This document shows positions 31,676 through 34,411 of a stretch of DNA of 34,411 bases, in pieces. The position numbers were made by a program, and so were the translations under genes. Source of the DNA: Sulfuricurvum sp. (lineage in GTDB: Bacteria > Campylobacterota > Campylobacteria > Campylobacterales > Sulfurimonadaceae); contig JAABPY010000067.1 of assembly GCA_011391735.1 (NCBI GenBank), positions 1 to 34,411 on the forward strand, written 5' to 3'. The stretch's first letter is position 1. Each line of letters begins with the position of its first letter. The notes below the pieces were generated by a model. It was not told the DNA's origin and made no database searches. It saw only the letters and a program-made list of their open reading frames with translations.

Positions 31676-31701
31676 TAAAAAGTTAAAATAAGGAAGAAGA
31701 A

Positions 31702-33219
31702 ATGAAAGCAAAACTAAGTATCGTAGCTGCTGCTACGTGTCTGTTGGCAACGTCAGCGTATGCACTTAAATCAGAAGATCGTACGGTAAAAGGAAATTAT
31801 CAAGTCGAGTACACAAAAGCACCAGGTGCCGTGAATTCTATTGGTGAGATGTTCACTAAAGGGGAAGTGTACGGTCGTTTACGTTCAAACAATTTTTTCT
31901 GGGATTGGGATACGCAAAAAGATGGTGTAACGGCTGACAATAAGATGATGGGTCTTGGTGGCAGTTTGGTTTATAAAACTGGATTTTTTCATGGACTCGG
32001 TGCTACAGTAGGTTTTTATGGAACGACTCAGTTACTTGGTGACAATAAAGATGGCTTTAGTCCTACTGCAAACTATGGAAAAGCTGGTAAAGATACCTAT
32101 CACACTCGCCGTGATGGTACTGAAGGTGGGATGGGTAATTTTGCGGAGGCATTTTTAGAATATAAAAATGGTAAAACAAATGTAAAAGTAGGTCGTCAAG
32201 GCATTGATAGCATGATGCTTGCAACGAATGATACGAAGATGATTCCAAATACGTTTGAAGCAGCAATGATCGAAAATAAAGATATTCCAAACACTTCTAT
32301 TCGTGCTGGATACATTATGTCTCAAAAACTTCGTGACCATCAAACGTTCCACAGTGTCATTGCTTTTAGTGGATCAGATAAAACAGCTTACAATGATGAT
32401 TCTGGTGTACACAAGGGGTTAACAGTTGCAAAAATTCAAACTGCAAAGGAAGATGTCGATCCTGAAATGATTTTGTTAACAGCTCAGAACGCTTCTATTC
32501 CAAATTTGAAACTTAATGGCGAATATATCGGATTAAATGGTTTCTTTAGCACGGCGATTGCTGAAGCCAACTATAAAATCAAACTGAATGAGGCATGGAC
32601 ATTGACTCCAGGTGTTCGCTATTTGAAACAAATGGATAACGGTGCTGGTAAAATTGGTGGAGCTTCATTGAGTGGTAATGTTGTCAGCAGTATTTTGGCT
32701 ACAAAAACAGCGGCACGAGCTGCATATACTAATCCTGATAGCGTAGACGGTAGTATTATCATGGCACGTTTAGTTGCAGCAAGCGGACCACTTGAATTGA
32801 CAGCAGGATATTCAAAAATCTCCGATGATGCGGATATTATTGCTCCATGGCGTGGATTCCCTACGGGTGGATATACTCGTTCCATGGCACAAGTGGATTG
32901 GATCGCTAATACTCAAAACTGGGCTGTAAAAGCGGTGTATGATTTTGGTAAAGCAGGTCTTGTTCCGGGATTGTTAATTGCAGCTGATTATGAAAATATG
33001 AATTTTGATGATAAGAAAGCATTTACATCTGGATTTACCGATCGTACTATTTTTCACGTCGATGCATGGCAAACCTTTAAATCACTTCCAAATACTGAAT
33101 TTAAATTACGTTTTGCAACCGTTGATGCGGATCCAGCATATACAAGTGCAACAGTACAATCGACTGTCGATTACAATTCCTACAACGAATACCGTTTCGA
33201 GATCAATTACCTATTCTAA
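31702..33219 (+). CDS. OprD-like outer-membrane porin
   Basis: The 505-residue protein starts with a signal peptide (MKAKLSIVAAATCLLATSAYA, cleavage before LK) and ends in a Phe (FEINYLF), as do outer-membrane beta-barrels. Alternating amphipathic strands, the KGEVYGRLRSNNFFWDWD start and VRYLKQMDNGAGK resemble the OprD/Campylobacterota major porins. It follows soxB by 26 bp with AAGGAAGAAG before the ATG, so it is likely transcribed with the sox genes and may admit thiosulfate or other oxyanions. Substrate is inferred from position only. Confidence 0.85.
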   Translation: MKAKLSIVAAATCLLATSAYALKSEDRTVKGNYQVEYTKAPGAVNSIGEMFTKGEVYGRLRSNNFFWDWDTQKDGVTADNKMMGLGGSLVYKTGFFHGLGATVGFYGTTQLLGDNKDGFSPTANYGKAGKDTYHTRRDGTEGGMGNFAEAFLEYKNGKTNVKVGRQGIDSMMLATNDTKMIPNTFEAAMIENKDIPNTSIRAGYIMSQKLRDHQTFHSVIAFSGSDKTAYNDDSGVHKGLTVAKIQTAKEDVDPEMILLTAQNASIPNLKLNGEYIGLNGFFSTAIAEANYKIKLNEAWTLTPGVRYLKQMDNGAGKIGGASLSGNVVSSILATKTAARAAYTNPDSVDGSIIMARLVAASGPLELTAGYSKISDDADIIAPWRGFPTGGYTRSMAQVDWIANTQNWAVKAVYDFGKAGLVPGLLIAADYENMNFDDKKAFTSGFTDRTIFHVDAWQTFKSLPNTEFKLRFATVDADPAYTSATVQSTVDYNSYNEYRFEINYLF

Positions 33220-33229
33220 AGGATAAAAC

Positions 33230-34138
33230 ATGCGTTGGATGTTGCCATTACTTATTTCTGTTACCACAATGAGTGCATACGATTTTCATTTAATGCCCAA
33301 AAAGGTCACATCGGGGGTTCACTGCTTCTTTGGTGAACCCGAGGCGATGAACACGACGAATAATGGCAACATGGTAAACACCTGTTATCTCGATACTTCC
33401 AAGGGCTACGTCGTCATCGACAGTGGTTCCTCGTATGCGTACGCCCAATCGGCGTACAATGAGATGAAGAAAATCAAACCTTTGCCCATAGCGTTGGTGA
33501 TTAATACTCACGTCCATGATGACCATTGGTTGGGGAACGGCTTTTTTGCTCAAATGGGAGTTAAGGTTTTGGGTTCGGATGATTTTGCACACAATGCACG
33601 GATTGATTCTCCCACTCGAATCCAAACCCATATCTCTCCAGAAGCATACGCCCAAACGGTTCCAACATTGCCTAGCGAAATGATTGATTCAGATACCAAC
33701 CTCACGATAGGGGATCAAAAACTTGAGTTCCATATTATGAAGAAAAAAGCACATAGCGACAAAGATATGGTGGTATATGTACCAAAACTCAAAGCTCTTT
33801 TCGCAGGAGATTTGGTTTTTAATGATCGTGTCCCCTCGTTGAGAGATGGAGATATTAATGGCTGGATTAGTGCACTAGATGAGCTAAAAGGTTATGGGGC
33901 AACGACCATTGTCGGTGGACATGGAGTCCGCAGCGATGACAAGGCAATGGAGTTGACCTACAACTATCTCACACAAATGCGCAGTGAAATTCGTAGTGCA
34001 CTTGATGAGGGGTTAAGTATTGATGAAGCAATCAATAAAATCACGATGCCCTCTTTTAAATCACTACGAATGATGGACTCATTGCACAGAGGTAATGTCG
34101 AAGCCGCCTATCGAATGTTGGAGTGGGAACAAAAATGA
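33230..34138 (+). CDS. Periplasmic MBL-fold metallo-hydrolase (SoxH-like)
   Basis: The 302-residue product has a signal peptide (MRWMLPLLISVTTMSAYD) and the metallo-beta-lactamase zinc site HVHDDH (His94, His96, Asp98, His99), with further ligands in KKKAHSDKDM, FAGDLVFNDR and VGGHGVRS. Proteins of this type (SoxH and relatives) are often encoded beside sox genes; their reaction is not established. It begins 10 bp after the porin and overlaps the next gene's ATG by 4 bp, so it is part of the same operon. Confidence 0.88.
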   Translation: MRWMLPLLISVTTMSAYDFHLMPKKVTSGVHCFFGEPEAMNTTNNGNMVNTCYLDTSKGYVVIDSGSSYAYAQSAYNEMKKIKPLPIALVINTHVHDDHWLGNGFFAQMGVKVLGSDDFAHNARIDSPTRIQTHISPEAYAQTVPTLPSEMIDSDTNLTIGDQKLEFHIMKKKAHSDKDMVVYVPKLKALFAGDLVFNDRVPSLRDGDINGWISALDELKGYGATTIVGGHGVRSDDKAMELTYNYLTQMRSEIRSALDEGLSIDEAINKITMPSFKSLRMMDSLHRGNVEAAYRMLEWEQK

Positions 34139-34411
34139 GACGTTATCTCTTACTTTTGTTGTGTTCTAGCTCGCTATTAATGGCGGAGCTTAGACTCTCT
34201 GAACCCATCCCGAGTATGGAAAAACCACGTGAAGTGGTGATGGGGATCAGTCATGGAGATGATGAAGCGATCAATCATGGTCTTAGTACCGCAAACAATA
34301 TTCTAAAATTCTATGGACCCGAAAAAATTCATCTTCGTATTGTCGCCTATTATCACGGTATCCGTACCCTTTTAAAAAGCGAAAAAGAGATTGCGGTGAG
34401 AGTACGTGCAT
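34135..34411 (+). CDS. DsrE-like protein, N-terminal part (cut by window end)
   Basis: Ninety-two residues are visible before the window ends. A signal peptide (MRRYLLLLLCSSSLLMA) is followed by VVMGISHGDDEAINHGLSTANNILKFYG, IHLRIVAYYHGIRTLLKS and VRVRA, in the style of DsrE/DsrF-like sulfur-handling proteins with periplasmic export. The conserved Cys of such proteins would lie beyond the window. ATG 34135 overlaps the MBL-fold gene's stop (ATGA). Confidence 0.75.
   Translation, partial: MRRYLLLLLCSSSLLMAELRLSEPIPSMEKPREVVMGISHGDDEAINHGLSTANNILKFYGPEKIHLRIVAYYHGIRTLLKSEKEIAVRVRA

Overview
This window looks like a chromosome segment of a free-living, sulfur-oxidising member of the Campylobacterota (Epsilonproteobacteria), of the Sulfuricurvum/Sulfurimonas type. 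The evidence is a soxXYZAB thiosulfate-oxidation cluster, a MagIII-type DNA glycosylase otherwise best known from Helicobacter, a leuS-lptE-(GGDEF)-folC...mfd order that echoes the Helicobacter pylori chromosome, and moderately AT-rich DNA. The genus is an inference.

Region 1 (1-4240) is an accessory island. It holds the 3' end of an IS4-superfamily transposase that runs into and replaces the 3' end of a RelE/ParE-like toxin, whose RHH antitoxin is intact. Next comes a PemK/MazF-like toxin gene that reads full length except for one amber codon, then small doubtful ORFs. After that lies a decayed integron: a remnant of an intI start on the minus strand, an attI-like intergenic region with repeats, one gene cassette coding for an unrecognised 279-aa protein, and a well-formed attC site. 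A DUF1016/YhcG-type PD-(D/E)xK nuclease follows.

Region 2 (4240-9953) is a tight housekeeping operon: leuS, lptE, a cytoplasmic diguanylate cyclase and folC. Region 3 (9954-13200) is a second accessory patch between folC and mfd: a Uma2-family nuclease, a palindromic repeat, a pentapeptide-repeat membrane protein, and an Abi-family HEPN-like protein with a small upstream ORF. In H. pylori the corresponding interval carries cell-shape genes.

Region 4 (13194-20734) is core again: mfd and rlmC (overlapping), then on the minus strand a YgjP-like metallopeptidase and a TerB/J-domain membrane protein, then on the plus strand a conserved unknown protein, a YmdB-type phosphodiesterase and magIII.

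Region 5 (20703-27665) is devoted to surface polysaccharide and signalling. pgaB-pgaC-pgaD (poly-N-acetylglucosamine deacetylase, synthase and accessory subunit; no pgaA here) run on the minus strand. Divergent from them is a three-gene unit of a periplasmic Cache-like sensor protein, an OmpR-type response regulator and a histidine kinase. It could plausibly control the pga genes or downstream genes, but this is only positional evidence.

Region 6 (27666-34411) is the sulfur-oxidation cluster soxX-Y-Z-A-B, followed without a clear break by an OprD-like porin, a periplasmic MBL-fold hydrolase and a DsrE-like protein cut by the window end. SoxAX and SoxYZ carry the thiosulfate-derived sulfur and SoxB removes sulfate. 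No soxCD is present here, so the fate of the sulfane sulfur (stored or passed to another system) cannot be read from this window. No rRNA, tRNA or CRISPR array was recognised.
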